DNA of 64,000 bases from Bog-756 sp963745955 (GTDB lineage: Bacteria > Actinomycetota > Acidimicrobiia > Acidimicrobiales > RAAP-2), in the NCBI GenBank assembly GCA_963745955.1, contig CAVUZI010000007.1:496001-560000 (forward strand). Reading direction: 5' to 3'. This document shows positions 8,364 through 16,565 of this stretch, in pieces; position 1 is the first letter of the stretch; each line of letters starts with the position of its first letter. Below the pieces are notes generated by a model. It was not told the DNA's origin, did no database searches, and saw nothing but the letters and a program-made list of their open reading frames with translations. Made by a program: the position numbers and the translations under genes.

Positions 8364-9848
8364 TCAGCCGTGTCCGTAGAACGTCGCGTCGAAGGCGAAG
8401 ATGCCTCCGTCGGAACCGACCAGCCAGTAACCACCGGTCGCCCGGTCGACGGCCATCCCGACCATCGGCGCGTTGAGAGGCTGGCCGCCGGTACTGCCGT
8501 GGAAGAGGGCGTTGCCGTACGAGAAGATGGCGCCGTCCCAGCCGACCATCCAGTAGCCGCGGCCGTTCGGGGTGGAGGCCAACCCGTTGATCGGTTCGTT
8601 GAGCAAGAGATTGCCGGCCGACCCGTAGAACGGAGCGTTGAAGGCGAATACGCCTCCGTCTGAAGCGACCATCCAGTAGCCGCCGGTGGCGTTGTCGGCG
8701 GCCACGCCCACCACCGGCTGGTTGAGGTGTTGGCCTCCCATCGAGCCGAAGAATCTGGCGTCGCCGAAGGCGAAGATGCCGCCGTCAGTCCCGACCAGCC
8801 AATAGCCCTTGCCATCGGCGGTCGGTGCCAGATCGACCACCGGGGCGTTGAGCGGGTGACCGCCCATGGAACCGAAGAACCCGGCGTCGCCGAACGAGAA
8901 GATGCCGCCGTCACCAGCCACCATCCAGTAACCCTTGCCATCCGGGGTGGAGACGATATGCGAGACGGGTGCCGTCAGCGGCTTGCCGGACATCGAGCCG
9001 TAGTTGACCGCATCACCGAGAGCCGTGATCGATCCGTCGGACCGGGCCACCCAGTATCCGCCCCCGTTGGGAGTCGAGGCCATGGACACGACCGGAGAGG
9101 AGGTGCTGTTGGGCTCACCGGGCACCGATGGCACAGCGTACGGGTACGGGTACTGTCCGCCTGTTGACGTGACCGCGCCATTCGGGCCGTAGGTCTGTCC
9201 CGGGCAGTACACCGGGTCACCGGTCGACGCACCGGCCACCACCGGAGACGAGGGGACCGGATCACCCTGGAAGACGTTTTGGCTGTTCTCCCGGGCGTAG
9301 GCCGACGGAAGGTCGCCGTAGGTATAGCCGAACAGCTCGACCGTCCACGCCTGGTCCGCACTACAGGTCACCCCGACACCCACCAGGTTGTAGGCCGCAC
9401 CGAGTTGGTTCTGTCTGTGCGGGGCGGACTGCATGAAATCGCCGTTCAGCCCGTCCGAACCGTCGCCCGGCCAGAAGCCGTACCCGGTGTCGCCCGAGTT
9501 GGCCGCCAGCACACACACCTGGTCGGCCTGTGGGTTGCAAGGAGGAAGCGTGGGGTCGGCGACCGTCCCGACGGCAGCAATATGTTCCGACCATGCCTGG
9601 GCATCAGCTTGAAGCTGCGCGTTGACCTGAAGTTGGGGAACGGGGACCGCCGACGTGCTTCGGGCCGCACGTTCGGCATTGACACGAGCAACCAGATCCT
9701 GGGCGTAGAGCGATTCCACCGTGGGAACGGACTGTGACGAGGCCGCGGGTCCTGTCGGTGCCGCCACCGCGCTGCGCAAGGACGCCACGTATCCGACAGT
9801 GCCGAGCAGCACTGTGACCGCCATCAGCGCGGAGACGCGATGGCGCAT
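8364..9848 (-). CDS. Secreted CAP-domain protein with six GYW propeller-like repeats
   Basis: The start taken is ATG 9848 (MRHRVSALMAV), giving a signal peptide that ends around SAVAA; a GTG at 9953 with an AAAGGGG site is an alternative. A CAP (SCP/PR1) domain covers about residues 45-185, with NAERAARS, the SAPHRQNQLGAAYNLVGVGV segment and four Cys. A Pro/Gly linker follows. From about residue 255 to the end there are six repeats of about 45 residues, each with the pattern GYWxVxxDGGxFxFGDAxFxGSxGGxxLNxPVVGxA. Repeats like these are common in secreted proteins of Acidimicrobiia and probably form a beta-propeller or solenoid. It is extracellular and of unknown role; CAP domains bind lipids or act as proteases in some families. 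Confidence 0.85.
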   Translation of the reverse strand: MRHRVSALMAVTVLLGTVGYVASLRSAVAAPTGPAASSQSVPTVESLYAQDLVARVNAERAARSTSAVPVPQLQVNAQLQADAQAWSEHIAAVGTVADPTLPPCNPQADQVCVLAANSGDTGYGFWPGDGSDGLNGDFMQSAPHRQNQLGAAYNLVGVGVTCSADQAWTVELFGYTYGDLPSAYARENSQNVFQGDPVPSSPVVAGASTGDPVYCPGQTYGPNGAVTSTGGQYPYPYAVPSVPGEPNSTSSPVVSMASTPNGGGYWVARSDGSITALGDAVNYGSMSGKPLTAPVSHIVSTPDGKGYWMVAGDGGIFSFGDAGFFGSMGGHPLNAPVVDLAPTADGKGYWLVGTDGGIFAFGDARFFGSMGGQHLNQPVVGVAADNATGGYWMVASDGGVFAFNAPFYGSAGNLLLNEPINGLASTPNGRGYWMVGWDGAIFSYGNALFHGSTGGQPLNAPMVGMAVDRATGGYWLVGSDGGIFAFDATFYGHG

Positions 9849-10083
9849 GGATGATCGCCTCAAAGCCGAAGCAATGGCACTGCCATGTGCCGCCCCTGAA
9901 GTGGCGTGACGCGTGCCGTGCCGCGGACCGGCCTCTTGTCGGTTCTCGTACACGGTGATTGGCCCCTTTCGCCGGTCAGTCTTGCATTGCGGGTCGGATC
10001 CCCTCCACTCCGCGGAAGAGTGCTCTTCCGCTCTATCGGCTCGAATCGCTGAAAACTGTTGCCCACTTGGGGTACAAAGGTCC
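9849..10083. other. Divergent intergenic region, CAP protein / cyclase
   Basis: This is 235 bp between the starts of the CAP-repeat gene (minus) and the cyclase gene (plus). It contains the alternative GTG start and AAAGGGG site of the CAP gene. No clear operator was seen. Confidence 0.4.
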
Positions 10084-11082
10084 GTGCCTGTCCCGGTCCC
10101 GGCTTCGATACCCACCTCGTTCACTGAATTGGCATCCCGGGTGTCAAATTGGGGCCGGTGGGGACCGACTGACCAGGTCGGGACGTTGAACCTCATCGAC
10201 GAAGCGGCCCGGCTGCGGGGTGCCGCCGCCGTCCGGGACGGGACCGCATTCGCCCTCGGCCTGCCACTTTCTGCCGCCGAGGGGATCCAGATGGGTTTCG
10301 TCCCCGGCCGGGTGAACCCGGAACGGACGATGATCGCCATCAACGAGCCGCTCAGCCCCGATCCCGAGTGGATCGCCTCGTCGGAGGACAGAGTGACCCT
10401 GGCCATGCAGTGCGCCACCCATTGGGACGGTCTGGCTCATGTGTCCTACGGAGCGGGGCCGGAAGGTGGCCGGCTCTACAACGGGTACCCGGCCTCGGAG
10501 ATCACCGAGGACGGTGCCGCCAAGCTGGGGATTCACCAGATCCGATCCTTGGTGTCACGGGGGGTCCTCCTCGATGTGGCCCGATGCAAGGGCCTGGAGA
10601 TCCTCGAACCCGGCTACCCGATCACGCCAGCAGACCTCGATGCGTCCTGCGAGATGGGGGGCACCTCCATCTCGCCCGGTGACGTGGTTCTGGTCCGCAC
10701 GGGCCAGGCTGCCCATCTCGCCCTGCCGGGGAGACCGGGGTTGGGAGGGGGCGATCCCGTACGGAACCTCGTCGCGTACACGTGGCCTACGCCCGGCCTC
10801 ACCATGGCCACCGCCGAGTGGTTCCACGCCCACGATGTGGCCGCGGTGGCCACGGACACGTTGGTTCTCGAGGTCTACCCCTGTGAGTCGGAGGAGCTGT
10901 ACCTCCCGGTGCACCTCCTCCATCTGGTGGAGATGGGGATGACCCAGGGCCAGAACTGGTTCCTCGACGAGCTGGCCGACGCGTGCGCGGTTGATGGCCG
11001 GTACGAGTTCTTGTTGGACGCAACCCCTCTCCCCTTCACCAACGCCCTCGGCTCGCCGGTCAATCCGGTGGCGTTGCGCTGA
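10084..11082 (+). CDS. Cyclase family protein (kynurenine-formamidase-like metal hydrolase)
   Basis: The protein has 332 residues from GTG 10084, after a weak AAAGG site. The family motif HxGTHxDxxxH appears as ATHWDGLAHV, and the C-terminal part has the conserved acid region of the fold (AVATDTLVLEVYP). The N-terminus with NWGRWGPTDQVGTLNLI is typical of the actinobacterial branch of the cyclase family (PF04199). Members hydrolyse amides or lactones with a divalent metal, as in kynurenine formamidase, but this branch is largely uncharacterised. The gene is divergent from the CAP protein and convergent with a TetR gene, so it is probably transcribed alone. The substrate is unknown. Confidence 0.85.
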   Translation: MPVPVPASIPTSFTELASRVSNWGRWGPTDQVGTLNLIDEAARLRGAAAVRDGTAFALGLPLSAAEGIQMGFVPGRVNPERTMIAINEPLSPDPEWIASSEDRVTLAMQCATHWDGLAHVSYGAGPEGGRLYNGYPASEITEDGAAKLGIHQIRSLVSRGVLLDVARCKGLEILEPGYPITPADLDASCEMGGTSISPGDVVLVRTGQAAHLALPGRPGLGGGDPVRNLVAYTWPTPGLTMATAEWFHAHDVAAVATDTLVLEVYPCESEELYLPVHLLHLVEMGMTQGQNWFLDELADACAVDGRYEFLLDATPLPFTNALGSPVNPVALR

Positions 11083-11192
11083 GGTGAGCCCATGGTCTTG
11101 TCCGTTCGGGCCGGTCGCGACGCCAGCTCAGCGCCCGTCGGCTCGGCCAGCCTGACCGACAATTGCCTGGTCAGCTACGGCCAGACCGACGA

Positions 11193-12119
11193 CTACCTGG
11201 TCGACGACCTCGGCGGCTTGGATCTGCCCGCGGCCTTGGATGCAACGGCCTTCTGCGAGGCCGCCTTCACCTCTGCCGTACGGGCCGATGCGGCGCCTCC
11301 GCCCACCACCGGTCCCGTCCGGGGCAGGAGAGCCTCCGCCCCGGCCACCCGGGCTCCCACCGGCGCGGCACGGCCGGTGACCGACCAGTGAAGGAGCCGC
11401 GCCTGACTGTCGACCAGCGAAGCAGTACGAATGCCCCAGAACTCGAATCCGTAGCGGTGACCGGCCACCTGGGCCAGCATGGCGATGAGGGTGCCCGCGG
11501 CAGCCATCGGATCGGAGCCGGCCGGGGAACCAGAGCTTTCCGCGTTGGTGGCGATCACCCGGGCCAGGGTGACGGTCACCGCGTTGAGAGCCCGGACCCG
11601 CAGGCCCTGGAACCGCAGATCGCCTTCGACCGTGGTCAGCTCGACCACACGGAACACGGCACGGTTGCGTTCCCAATACTCCATGAATCCCTCGACCACC
11701 GCCACGGCGGTGTCCCACCCGGCTTCCTCCGACCAGTCGCCGTCCACCAGTCCGGCCAGGACGCCGACCCCTTCGACCAGCTCCTCGGCCAGCACCGTGA
11801 TAGCGCCTTCCACGTTCTCGAAGTACTGGTAGAACGTGGCCGGCGACGTCCCCGCCCGCCGGGCGATGTCGATCACTTTGATCGACCGCCAGGGAGTGGC
11901 CACCAGTAGTTCCGCGGTGCACTGCAGAAGACGCTGCCGGGTGGCCCTGCCCCGGTGACCGGGGATCCGGCCATCGGTAGTGGCGATCAGCTCCGGATCG
12001 TCGACCTCGGGATCTTCGCTTCCGGGACCGTCGGCCCCTGCACCGTCAGGACTCCGATCGTCGGTCCCGGCATCGGCGGCCCCCGTATCCTCGGGCTCCG
12101 GATCTTCGACGATGTGCAT
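11193..12119 (-). CDS. TetR-family transcriptional regulator
   Basis: The 308-residue protein carries an acidic, disordered extension (residues 1-50), a TetR DNA-binding domain around residues 58-105 (RQRLLQCTAELL ... IDIARRAGTSPATFYQYFEN) and an all-helical ligand domain. A basic Ala/Lys tail ends it. The extension may be an artefact of choosing the first ATG; translation could begin nearer the HTH. It is divergent from a second TetR gene across a 54-bp repeat array whose palindromes recur at the amidohydrolase and aldehyde dehydrogenase promoters. It may regulate those genes and itself; this is inference. The ligand is unknown. Confidence 0.88.
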   Translation of the reverse strand: MHIVEDPEPEDTGAADAGTDDRSPDGAGADGPGSEDPEVDDPELIATTDGRIPGHRGRATRQRLLQCTAELLVATPWRSIKVIDIARRAGTSPATFYQYFENVEGAITVLAEELVEGVGVLAGLVDGDWSEEAGWDTAVAVVEGFMEYWERNRAVFRVVELTTVEGDLRFQGLRVRALNAVTVTLARVIATNAESSGSPAGSDPMAAAGTLIAMLAQVAGHRYGFEFWGIRTASLVDSQARLLHWSVTGRAAPVGARVAGAEALLPRTGPVVGGGAASARTAEVKAASQKAVASKAAGRSKPPRSSTR

Positions 12120-12135
12120 GGCGGACCATGGTACC

Positions 12136-12345
12136 GAGCGCCGACCGGACGTGACGGAGCGTCAGACGGAGCGCCGGCCGGACGTGACGGAGCGGCGACC
12201 GGACGTGACGGAGCGTCAGACGGAGCGCCGGCCGGACGTGACGGAGCGGCGACCGGACGTGACGGAGCGTCAGACGGAGCGCCGGCCGGACGTGACGGAG
12301 CGGCGACCGGACGTGACGGAGCGCCGGCCGGACGTGACGGAGCGC
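12136..12345. repeat. 54-bp tandem repeat array, three full copies, between divergent TetR genes
   Basis: Three identical 54-bp units run at 12151-12204, 12205-12258 and 12259-12312, with partial units on both sides. Each unit contains the palindrome TGACG-GAG-CGTCA (12152-12164, 12206-12218, 12260-12272) and further half-sites reading GTGACGGAGCG. The array fills most of the 327-bp gap between the starts of the two TetR genes. Frames crossing it are low-complexity and not credible as genes. The likely reading is a multi-copy operator; tandem duplication by slippage is an alternative origin. Confidence 0.8.
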
Positions 12346-12446
12346 CGAGCCGGGCCACCGACCCGCCGGACCCGCGGAACAGGGCCGCCACCGGACCGGA
12401 GGTCGGGTTGCCGGGACGAAACCCCTGGAGAGTAGGGTAAAAGGTC

Positions 12447-13061
12447 ATGGCGAACCGTCCGGTGCCCCGCACCTTGACGCGGGCCCAGCAAGCCCGTCGC
12501 CAGCGTGTCGTCGACGCGGCCATGGCCCTTGGGCTCGACGGTGGGTACGAAGCCGTCCAGATGCGCGACGTGGCCTCGAGGGCCGACGTCGCCATGGGCA
12601 CCGTCTACCGGTATTTCACCAGCAAGGACCACCTGTTGGCCGCCGCCCTGGTGCACTGGGTCGAGCAGTTGGACAGCCGGCTGGCCCAACTTCCGGCCCA
12701 GGGCGACTCGGCCGCCGTTCGGGTCATGGACGTCCTCGACCGGGCACTCAGGGCCATGGGCCGTCAGCCCCAGCTGGTCGGCGCGGTGTTCACCGCCCTC
12801 GCCTCCCCGGATCCCGCCGCCATCGAGTGCCAGCAGCAGGTATCGGTGCTCATGGAGGGGATCATTACCCGGGCCATCGGTGAGCCCCACCCGCCCGATC
12901 TCAGCGACCGCGCCCGTGTGCTCGGTCACGTCTGGTATTCGGCCCTGGTCGGGTGGGTCAACGGCTGGAGCAACATGGGCCGGGTCCACGATGAGCTCGT
13001 CGTCGCCGTCGGGCTGCTCCTGCCGTCCGACATCTATGTCCCGGCCCTCAGCCAGAACTGA
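12447..13061 (+). CDS. TetR-family regulator, KstR-like
   Basis: The 204-residue protein has the HTH RRQRVVDAAMALGLDGGYEA followed by VQMRDVASRADVAMGTVYRYFTSKDHLLAAAL (residues 15-65). This version of the domain closely resembles KstR, the cholesterol-catabolism repressor of mycobacteria and rhodococci. The ligand domain is complete. An ABC transporter follows on the same strand 97 bp later and could be co-transcribed. The upstream 40 bp hold a GGGTT-N10-AACCC inverted repeat but no good KstR-type site (AACnnGTT). Resemblance to KstR rests on recall of the motif; regulation of steroid or fatty-acid genes is inference. Confidence 0.88.
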   Translation: MANRPVPRTLTRAQQARRQRVVDAAMALGLDGGYEAVQMRDVASRADVAMGTVYRYFTSKDHLLAAALVHWVEQLDSRLAQLPAQGDSAAVRVMDVLDRALRAMGRQPQLVGAVFTALASPDPAAIECQQQVSVLMEGIITRAIGEPHPPDLSDRARVLGHVWYSALVGWVNGWSNMGRVHDELVVAVGLLLPSDIYVPALSQN

Positions 13062-13157
13062 CCCGCGGCACCGTTCTTCGCGTCCCTCATCCGGGCCTTC
13101 CGGCCGGGACCGGGCGGCTTGACCATCTGCGGCAGGCCTCACGGGGTACCGTCTGAC

Positions 13158-14159
13158 ATGCCTTCGGCCATCGAAGTACGGGGACTGTCCAAACAGTTCG
13201 GACCGGTACGAGCCGTCAACGACCTCAGTTTCGAGGTGGCCCCGGGTCGGGTCACCGGCTTCCTCGGACCCAACGGCTCGGGCAAGACCACCACCTTGCG
13301 CATGCTGCTCGGCCTGGTCTCGATCACCGACGGCACCGCCACCTTCGGCGGGCGCCGCTATGTCGACATCGACAAGCCCATCCACCATGTGGGTGCCGTC
13401 CTCGAGGCGACCAGCTTCCATCCGAGCCGTCGGGCCGAGGACCATCTGAAGATGGTGGCCATCGGAGCCGGCATCCCGCATGCCAGGGTGGACGAGACAC
13501 TGGCCCTGGTCGGGCTGTCCGATGTCGCCCGCCGCCGGGTGGGCAAGTTCTCCCTGGGCATGAGGCAACGCCTGCAACTGGCCACCGCCCTGCTCGGAGA
13601 TCCCGAGATCCTGATCCTCGACGAACCCTCCAACGGGCTCGACCCCCAGGGCATCCAGTGGTTGCGTACCTTCATCCGGCATCAGGCTTCGATCGGGCAC
13701 GCCGTGCTGGTCTCGTCCCACCTGCTCTCCGAAATGGAGGAGACCGTCGATGACGTGGTCATCATCTCCCACGGGAAGCTCGTTCTCCAGACCACGCTGG
13801 CCGATCTGGCCTCCCAGGCCGGAACCAGCACCGGGTTGCGCATCCGCACCCCAGAGCTGCCCCGCCTGATCACGGTGTTGGACGCCATCCCCGTGGCCTA
13901 CCGCCAGACATCGCCCGACACACTGGTCATCGACCGGGCCACGCCCGAGTGGTTCGGGCCGCTGGCCGCCCAGCACCAGATCGTCCTCTACGAGCTCGTC
14001 CACGAACGGGGCAGTCTCGAGGAGGTCTTCCTCAGCCTGACCCACGGCTTCGATGCGGCCGATCCGGACCTCGCCGGCGCCAATGCCGGCGGCCAGGCTG
14101 CCCCCTTCGGCTCCGCGTCGGGCGCTGGGTCGGCGTCGATGCCCGAAGGTGCGGGATGA
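13158..14159 (+). CDS. ABC transporter ATP-binding protein
   Basis: This 333-residue ATPase starts at ATG 13158 (MPSAIEVRGLSKQFG). Walker A is GPNGSGKTTT (residues 35-44), the signature FSLGMRQR stands in for LSGGQ, Walker B is ILILDEPSNGLD, and the H-loop lies in VLVSSHLL. The C-terminal domain after the NBD is of the drug/lipid exporter type (DrrA/CcmA-like), ending in a disordered Gly/Ala tail. It overlaps the permease gene by ATGA, so the two form one exporter, with the ATPase dimer on the cytoplasmic side. The substrate is unknown. Confidence 0.93.
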   Translation: MPSAIEVRGLSKQFGPVRAVNDLSFEVAPGRVTGFLGPNGSGKTTTLRMLLGLVSITDGTATFGGRRYVDIDKPIHHVGAVLEATSFHPSRRAEDHLKMVAIGAGIPHARVDETLALVGLSDVARRRVGKFSLGMRQRLQLATALLGDPEILILDEPSNGLDPQGIQWLRTFIRHQASIGHAVLVSSHLLSEMEETVDDVVIISHGKLVLQTTLADLASQAGTSTGLRIRTPELPRLITVLDAIPVAYRQTSPDTLVIDRATPEWFGPLAAQHQIVLYELVHERGSLEEVFLSLTHGFDAADPDLAGANAGGQAAPFGSASGAGSASMPEGAG

Positions 14160-14950
14160 TCGCCGGCATCAGGTCGGAGCTGCTCAAGATCCGGACCACC
14201 GCTATCCCGTGGGTCCTGACCGGCATCGCCCTGGTCATCGACGGCCTGCTCATCCTGGTGTACTTCGTGAACCACGGCGGTGGCGGTGGCGGCGGTGGTG
14301 GCGGTGGGTCCTCGTTCGGAGTCCAAAACTATCCCCACACGACCCAGCAGCTGAGAAACCTTCTCGGCTCCGGGTTCGAGGGCTACCTCTTCGCCCTCCT
14401 GCTCGGCACCCTCATGGTGACCGTCGAGTTCCGGCACAAGACAGTGACCACCTCGTTCCTCGTGACCCCACACCGGCCCCGCTTCGTGGGCGCGAAGCTG
14501 CTCACCGCCGCCATCCTGGGTGCGGTCCTGGCGGTGGTCATGCTGTTGGTCACCCTCATCGCCGGCGGCATCACCCTCTCGGCCCAGGGGGGGTCGTTCT
14601 CGTCCCTGGTGCGACAGATACCTGCTGTCGCACCCGGGATGATCCTGGTCTTCGCGCTCTTCGCCATACTCGGCGTGGGCGTGGGGTCGGTCCTCACCAA
14701 CCAGGTGGCGGCCATCGTCGTGTGTCTCGGGTGGTTCATCATCCTGGAAGGCATCCTGGTGAGCCTGGTCCACGGCGCGTCCAGATGGGTGCCCACCGGT
14801 GCCGCGACCGCGGCATCCAACCTGACCCGAGGTCGGGGCGCCGATTTCGGTCTGTTCAATTGGTGGCAGGGCACCTTGTTGATGTTGGGCTATGGGTTGT
14901 TCTTCGCCGCGCTGGGCTCGGTCATCCTGGTCCAACGGGACATCACCTGA
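14156..14950 (+). CDS. ABC-2 type permease with a poly-Gly loop
   Basis: This 264-residue membrane protein has about six hydrophobic segments and the start MIAGIRSELLKIRTTAIPW, common in ABC-2 permeases coupled to DrrA-like ATPases. Its ATG overlaps the stop of the ATPase gene (ATGA). The first outside loop contains a run of eleven Gly followed by SSFG, coded by GGC/GGT repeats at about 14276-14311, which is unusual inside a transporter. The VEFRHKTVTTSFLVTP segment is a typical cytoplasmic loop of the family. It forms the membrane half of the exporter. Confidence 0.88.
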   Translation: MIAGIRSELLKIRTTAIPWVLTGIALVIDGLLILVYFVNHGGGGGGGGGGGSSFGVQNYPHTTQQLRNLLGSGFEGYLFALLLGTLMVTVEFRHKTVTTSFLVTPHRPRFVGAKLLTAAILGAVLAVVMLLVTLIAGGITLSAQGGSFSSLVRQIPAVAPGMILVFALFAILGVGVGSVLTNQVAAIVVCLGWFIILEGILVSLVHGASRWVPTGAATAASNLTRGRGADFGLFNWWQGTLLMLGYGLFFAALGSVILVQRDIT

Positions 14951-15000
14951 CCTGGGGCGGCCACCGGGTGGGACGCCGGCGTCGACCATAGGATTCGAGC

Positions 15001-16296
15001 GTGCCCGACCGACCCCCCCACCGGCTCCCGACCCGCGGTCTCGATGCCGACCGGGTACTGGCCCGGATGGGCGAGTTTCGGAAGGATGACCGAGATTGGC
15101 GGGGAGGGCGCGTGTTGAGCCTGGTCTACTCGGCCGGGGACGAGGTACACGAACTCCTGGCTCGGGCCGCCACCATGTACGCGGCCGAGAACGCGCTGAA
15201 CACCGCGGTCTTCCCCAGCCTCGAGCGGATGCAGCGTGACATCGTGGCCATCACCGCCGGGCTTCTCGGAGCCGACCGCCTTCCCGTCGAACAGCGAAAG
15301 GGCGTCCGCGGCTATCTCACCTCGGGTGGCACCGAGTCGCTGCTGCAGGCGACCAAGACGGCCCGGGACTGGGGTCGCGAGGAACGGGGCGTGACCGACC
15401 CGAACATGGTGCTCGCCACCTCGGCCCACGCGGCGTTCGAAAAGGCGGCCCACTACTTCGACATCGAGTCGCGCCGCGTACCGGTCCGGCCCGACTTCTC
15501 CTCCGACGTGGACTCCATGGCCGACGCCGTCGACTCCTCCACCGTGATGATCGTGGGCTCCGCCCCCTCCTACCCCCAGGGGGTCATCGACCCGATCCCC
15601 GACCTTGCCGCCGTCGCCCTCGAACACGGCATCCTCTGCCATGTCGACGCCTGCCTGGGCGGATTCATCCTCCCGTTCCTCGGCCAGCTCGGGCACCTGA
15701 CGAAACCGTGGGATCTCTCCGTGCCCGGGGTGACCTCGATCTCCGCCGACCTCCACAAGTACGGGTACGCATCCAAGGGGGTCTCGGTGATCCTCTACAG
15801 CCGGCGCGAGCTGGCCCGCCTGCAGCCGTTCGTCACCACCAACTGGCTCGGTGGCCTCTACGGGTCACCGTCCATGGCGGGCACCCGACCCGCGGGGCCG
15901 ATCGCGGCCGGCTGGGCGGTGCTCCACCACCTGGGTGCCGACGGATACCTCCGTCTGGCCGAAGACGCCCACCAGGCGGCAACGGCGCTGCAAACGGCCA
16001 TCACGGGTATCCCCGGGTTGGCCGTCCGGGGTGACCCGGATGCCACCGTGTTCGCCTTCGGTGCGGATGCCGACGATGGGCCGATCGACACCTTCGCCCT
16101 GGGTGACGCACTGGCCGCCCGGGGAGGCTGGTTCTTCGACCGCCAGACCCCGCCTGACAGCCTGCACGCGACCGTGCAGGCCGGCCACCGCCCCGTCATC
16201 GACGAGCTGTGCTCGGACCTGGCCGCCGCGGCCAGCCAGCTGGCCTTCACCGGAGTCCGGGCCCGGGACCGTTCCACGACGTACGGGACGACGTGA
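15001..16296 (+). CDS. PLP-dependent decarboxylase, sphingosine-1-phosphate-lyase-like
   Basis: The 431-residue protein starts at GTG 15001. It belongs to the group II PLP decarboxylase fold. Signs specific to the sphingosine-1-phosphate lyase branch are GYLTSGGTESLLQA, GSAPSYPQGVIDPI, CHVDACLGGFILPFL and SADLHKYGYASKG, with Lys253 as the PLP Schiff-base residue. The known reaction in that branch is retro-aldol cleavage of a phosphorylated long-chain amino alcohol into an aldehyde and phosphoethanolamine. Bacterial members also act on other phosphorylated amino alcohols or amino acids. It follows the ABC exporter by 50 bp. No membrane anchor is visible, unlike the eukaryotic enzyme. Confidence 0.88.
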   Translation: MPDRPPHRLPTRGLDADRVLARMGEFRKDDRDWRGGRVLSLVYSAGDEVHELLARAATMYAAENALNTAVFPSLERMQRDIVAITAGLLGADRLPVEQRKGVRGYLTSGGTESLLQATKTARDWGREERGVTDPNMVLATSAHAAFEKAAHYFDIESRRVPVRPDFSSDVDSMADAVDSSTVMIVGSAPSYPQGVIDPIPDLAAVALEHGILCHVDACLGGFILPFLGQLGHLTKPWDLSVPGVTSISADLHKYGYASKGVSVILYSRRELARLQPFVTTNWLGGLYGSPSMAGTRPAGPIAAGWAVLHHLGADGYLRLAEDAHQAATALQTAITGIPGLAVRGDPDATVFAFGADADDGPIDTFALGDALAARGGWFFDRQTPPDSLHATVQAGHRPVIDELCSDLAAAASQLAFTGVRARDRSTTYGTT

Positions 16297-16565
16297 TCGC
16301 CTGAACCTCCTGAGCCGCAGCCGGCGACCCCCGCGAGCCCGGTGACCCGGTGACCCGGTGAGCGGGCGAGCCGGTGAGGTGAACCGGTGAGCGGGCGACC
16401 GGTGAGCCGGTGACCCGCTGACCCGGCGACCCGGACCTGGGAGGAGGTTGTGGCAATTGACCTGGCGGTGGGCAACACTCGTGCACTGGCCCGAGACCGG
16501 CGCGGTCGCAGCGCAACCGGATCGACCCGGCAACCGAATCTGGCTATCGATAGCCGGGAGGGGGT
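16297..16565. repeat. Intergenic stretch with short degenerate CCGGTGA repeats
   Basis: Between the lyase-like gene and the MFS gene, bases about 16339-16436 are built from imperfect copies of CCGGTGA and GACCCGG, roughly 7-10 bp each. No gene is visible. The MFS ribosome-binding site GGGAGGGG lies at the end. Such simple arrays recur in the window (see 23960-24131). Confidence 0.6.

Noticed and set aside
12136..12345. CRISPR array
   Set aside because: The 54-bp units are contiguous and identical with no variable spacers, and no cas gene is present.
11955..12440. Protein-coding gene through the 54-bp array
   Set aside because: The frame is open only because the period is a multiple of three; it codes a monotonous GRDGASDGAPA repeat, overlaps the start of a solid TetR gene and has no ribosome-binding site.
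12270..14045. Large minus-strand frame opposite the TetR and ABC genes
   Set aside because: It is an antisense shadow of well-marked genes with typical GC-rich third-position bias on the plus strand; the same holds for many other long antisense frames in the window.
16339..16436. Insertion-sequence end or mobile element
   Set aside because: Only short degenerate repeats are present; there is no transposase, no clear terminal inverted repeat and no target duplication.
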